9,912 bases of DNA from Candidatus Woesearchaeota archaeon CG11_big_fil_rev_8_21_14_0_20_43_8. GTDB taxonomy: Archaea > Nanobdellota > Nanobdellia > Woesearchaeales > CG08-08-20-14. Below are positions 7,633 to 9,912 of the stretch, one piece after another. Every line of letters starts with the position of its first letter. The stretch's first letter is position 1. The position numbers and the translations under genes were made by a program. The DNA lies in NCBI GenBank assembly GCA_002762705.1, contig PCVE01000117.1:1-9912 (forward strand). The letters run 5' to 3'. Below the pieces are notes generated by a model. It was not told where the DNA came from. It was given only the letters and a program-made list of their open reading frames with translations, and did not search any database.

Positions 7633-7642
7633 AATATTTAAA
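7633..7642 (-). promoter_or_regulatory. TATA box of the transglutaminase-like gene
   Basis: TTTAAATATT on the minus strand, centred about 28 nt before the ATG at 7610, predicting a leaderless transcript. The TAA stop codon of the aminotransferase gene (7638-7640) lies inside the element, so one stretch serves as both stop codon and promoter. The promoter means this gene can be transcribed apart from its upstream neighbours. Confidence 0.6.
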
Positions 7643-8411
7643 TCTGTTGGGCAGATATCCGTTTCAGTTCGATCGAGACAGCATCCCGTTCTACCCTGAT
7701 GTTACGCGGACAGATAGTATATCCATAATCATTTTTTTCGCAGTACTTTAGGATCTTATCTTTTGTTTCATCAGAATCAAACGCCACACAGACGACAGTG
7801 CCTTTTCTGTCTCTGTGGATTATATCATGCTCTTTTAGATCGGCTTTCACTTTTGACGCAAGACCGTACAAGAAATCTAATCTATCTTTGAGACCAGAAA
7901 GTTTCTCAAACAACAGATCAAAATCAAGCTCAGAATCTTCTATCTCAAGATCATGATCACTAGCTATGAATCCACCTTTGCCAAGATCAATCGGTTTCCA
8001 CTTGCCAAAAGAGCCAATTATGAAATCACCGACAGTCGCTTCTTTCTCGCCGATGCTTCCTGACGCGTCGTTTATCAGGGTGCAACCCGCAGTCTTACAT
8101 CTTTCAGAGATATGTTCCATATCCTGAAGTGCCATATAACCTGCGCTGCTTGTGATCAACAATATAGAACCTGTCGGAAATTTGGCATCAGAAGGGATCA
8201 ATCCATCATCTGTCTTGATATAATCAAAAGCAAACCCTGCTTTCTCGCAGTCCTTTGGATAGCTCATCCAGCCTCCCATGTCCTGCAAAAGCACTTTTGA
8301 GCCTGAACATAAAGAAAGCGCTGCTTTGATCGCTTTTGCGCCTCTTGGTGTGAATCTGACATACATCTTGCCAGTCAAGCCCTTTAGCAATTCCCTGCAT
8401 CGTCCTTTCAT
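7638..8411 (-). CDS. Short DegT/fold-type I PLP-dependent aminotransferase-like protein
   Basis: 257 residues. The cofactor core of a fold-type I PLP enzyme is readable. RFTPRGAKAIKAAL (20-32) sits where DegT-family proteins have their GT-A-L helix. D115 in LINDASGSIGE would bind the pyridine nitrogen. SFGKWKPIDLGKGG (134-147) matches the family's S-F-x-x-x-K motif, making K139 the likely Schiff-base lysine (K137 is the alternative), followed by the Gly-Gly turn. The closest family is DegT/DnrJ/EryC1/StrS, which transaminates nucleotide-linked keto-sugars, but usual members are about 370-390 residues. Here both the N-terminal segment and much of the C-terminal small domain are missing. The substrate cannot be inferred. 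No signal peptide with this start. The frame remains open upstream of 8411 through a hydrophobic run (AIIITCLLLFC) without ATG, GTG or TTG, and a TATA-like element sits about 26 nt before 8411, so I keep 8411. Confidence 0.8.
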   Translation of the reverse strand: MKGRCRELLKGLTGKMYVRFTPRGAKAIKAALSLCSGSKVLLQDMGGWMSYPKDCEKAGFAFDYIKTDDGLIPSDAKFPTGSILLITSSAGYMALQDMEHISERCKTAGCTLINDASGSIGEKEATVGDFIIGSFGKWKPIDLGKGGFIASDHDLEIEDSELDFDLLFEKLSGLKDRLDFLYGLASKVKADLKEHDIIHRDRKGTVVCVAFDSDETKDKILKYCEKNDYGYTICPRNIRVERDAVSIELKRISAQQI

Positions 8412-8433
8412 ACAGAATAGTAGAAGACAAGTG

Positions 8434-8441
8434 ATTATTAT
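8434..8441 (-). promoter_or_regulatory. Possible TATA box of the aminotransferase gene
   Basis: ATAATAAT on the minus strand, with a purine-rich AGGAAAGCC before it, centred about 26 nt from the ATG at 8411. It is weaker than the other TATA boxes, but its spacing agrees with them and no Shine-Dalgarno sequence is present. Co-transcription from the upstream gene is the alternative. Confidence 0.35.
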
Positions 8442-8451
8442 GGCTTTCCTT

Positions 8452-9912
8452 TCACCAGATGCCGCCGAAGCTTCCGGTCACGTATACTGCATCCTTTGGA
8501 ACTTCAGACATGTTCACATACAATATACCGTCTCCTCTTTTTGCCCATAGACCTTTTGCTAAAAAATTGAAGAAATAGTCATTGAATTCCCCAAAAAACC
8601 CTAATGTTCCAGAATGACCACTCATGAAATGTTCATCATCGATCTTTGGTGAATATCTAAGCATGATATTCACATTCTTAAAACCAGTCCGAAGATTTAT
8701 TCCCGCAGCATTATCACTTAGGTTGATCTCTAATCCCCCCTCTGCAAACATCTTATCAGTCCCAAGCAACACTCCGAATCTCGCATCACGATCATCGATA
8801 TCGGCGAACAAGAATGTGCCACGCATCTTTGAATAAGCACGTCCTTTCAATAATTCCGCATTTGATACTTTCACAGGAAAAGGACTTATTTGATACATCG
8901 TGCTTTCTTTGAAATATTCCTGAAGCGATCTTTGATCCATCTGAGACCCAAAAAGCGGCATGAATGCTTCCATACGCATACGGGTCTCAAATATATCCTG
9001 GATAATTGTACCTTTTATAGAGACAATATCTGATAATGTCCACAATGCACCGATTTTCTGATCATAGGGATAGGTGGTGAAACCAACCGCACCATGTAAA
9101 AAATCATGCAGATTGAATCCGCCAAGCAAAGCATAATGAATATCTATTTTAGTCCTTGGTTCATCTGTCTGCAACCAGTATGACCTTGAATCATCTCTTA
9201 TCGATCCATCGAAAAGGACATCTAAATATTCTGGACCTTGGTTTGTGTAAAATAGATAATTATAATCCGTGCGAGCCATACCAAGCATCGCATAGTACCA
9301 TAAAGGACCTATATCTTCTGCCTGGAAATGATATACCAAAGCAGAGTTCCCTTTTTTTTCCTGGCGAATATTATTATCTGTCAGTCTTGCGTTGACAAGA
9401 GCCATTTTTAAAAGTTCTTTTTCAGTAGATGAAACATTGAGAGTGAATGTTTCATTGCCTTTGGCCCTGAAATATTCTTCATACGTGAAACCGATGCCTT
9501 TTCTGCCATGATTTGTTTTATAACTGAACTGATGTCCTTCACTTGCGGTCACATCAATGAAATAGTCATACTTGAACACAAGATCAAGAGTAGTCCCAAA
9601 GAAACGTGCAAGATTATTCGGAAAACGCATGCCTTCACCGAATTTGACATTCGCATCCATTGTGAGTGCCATATTGCCTTTTGCATATGCAACAGTACCG
9701 TATTCATGACGCATGAGATCTTTTCCTTTTCGATATTCATGCGATGTATAAAGTTCAGAACGCGCATCCACTTCACCACCAGCCACCCCATGAGTATTAT
9801 AGAGATTTCCGACTTCTTCTACTTTCATATTATCTAAAGTCGCTTTATAGATATTATACCATTCCTGGATTGTAAACCCACCATATTCACCATTGTTCAA
9901 TTCATCTAAAGT
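8452..9912 (-). CDS. Beta-strand-rich, barrel-like protein; N-terminus outside window
   Basis: 486 visible residues, no recognised family. The frame runs open through the window edge (TLDEL precedes the TTG at 9900), so the true start and any signal peptide lie outside; the TTG is not evidence of a start. The sequence has no cysteine and is rich in Gly, Tyr, Phe and Asn. Its second half shows short stretches of alternating polar and apolar residues joined by charged turns, for example RFGVLLGTDK, GGLEINLSDN, AGINLRTGFK and VNIMLRYSPK, each about one strand long. It ends in an aromatic residue (GSFGGIW). This pattern is what outer-membrane beta barrels look like, but it also fits a large secreted beta-sheet protein. 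There is no transmembrane helix. The gene lies 40 bases upstream of the aminotransferase gene on the same strand. That it is exported is inferred from composition only. Confidence 0.7.
   Translation of the reverse strand, partial: TLDELNNGEYGGFTIQEWYNIYKATLDNMKVEEVGNLYNTHGVAGGEVDARSELYTSHEYRKGKDLMRHEYGTVAYAKGNMALTMDANVKFGEGMRFPNNLARFFGTTLDLVFKYDYFIDVTASEGHQFSYKTNHGRKGIGFTYEEYFRAKGNETFTLNVSSTEKELLKMALVNARLTDNNIRQEKKGNSALVYHFQAEDIGPLWYYAMLGMARTDYNYLFYTNQGPEYLDVLFDGSIRDDSRSYWLQTDEPRTKIDIHYALLGGFNLHDFLHGAVGFTTYPYDQKIGALWTLSDIVSIKGTIIQDIFETRMRMEAFMPLFGSQMDQRSLQEYFKESTMYQISPFPVKVSNAELLKGRAYSKMRGTFLFADIDDRDARFGVLLGTDKMFAEGGLEINLSDNAAGINLRTGFKNVNIMLRYSPKIDDEHFMSGHSGTLGFFGEFNDYFFNFLAKGLWAKRGDGILYVNMSEVPKDAVYVTGSFGGIW

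Noticed and set aside
9898..9900. TTG at 9900 as the start of the barrel-like gene
   Set aside because: The frame is open to the window edge, no ribosome site or TATA element can be seen, and there is no signal peptide after it, so the gene more likely begins outside the window.
1..9912. Defence systems, CRISPR arrays, mobile elements, tandem repeats, tRNA genes
   Set aside because: I scanned both strands for repeated spacers, transposase or integrase motifs, inverted terminal repeats and cloverleaf patterns and saw none. The window is almost fully occupied by seven ordinary-looking genes.

Overview
The window looks like a piece of an archaeal genome, most likely a DPANN archaeon close to Woesearchaeota/Pacearchaeota. 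Three things point that way. (1) The small two-zinc-ribbon protein at 5815-6246 resembles a family I associate with those lineages. (2) The methionyl-tRNA synthetase has a sequence style I associate with them. (3) Several genes have an archaeal TATA box about 26-28 nt upstream of the start codon and no Shine-Dalgarno sequence, the geometry of leaderless archaeal transcripts. The assignment is inference from memory, not from a search. No rRNA, tRNA, CRISPR array, insertion sequence or long repeat is visible. Seven genes fill the window, and no gene-free stretch exceeds 165 bases.

Left part (2-2947, + strand): the C-terminal part of a very large signalling protein, with TPR-like helical region, GAF domain and histidine kinase core. 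The reading frame is open to the first base, so the ATG at 71 is internal. The visible part matches the C-terminal half of the 'trifunctional' Ser/Thr kinase / AAA-type ATPase / GAF / histidine kinase family. That family is known mainly from bacteria and fungi, so it is an unusual guest in a small archaeal genome.

Middle (2977-6246): methionyl-tRNA synthetase (minus) converges on the kinase gene. It diverges from a small secreted protein of unknown function (plus); their two TATA boxes are packed within 30 bases. The secreted-protein gene converges on the zinc-ribbon gene (minus), which is the one gene with a clear Shine-Dalgarno sequence.

Right part (6411-9912, minus strand): three consecutive same-strand genes. 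In transcription order these are a cysteine-free, beta-strand-rich, barrel-like protein (N-terminus outside the window), a short DegT-like PLP-dependent aminotransferase, and an exported transglutaminase-like protein with a helical repeat tail. The last two appear to have their own promoters overlapping the end of the gene before. Two of the three are probably envelope or extracellular proteins, so the region may concern the cell surface, but nothing proves that they work together.
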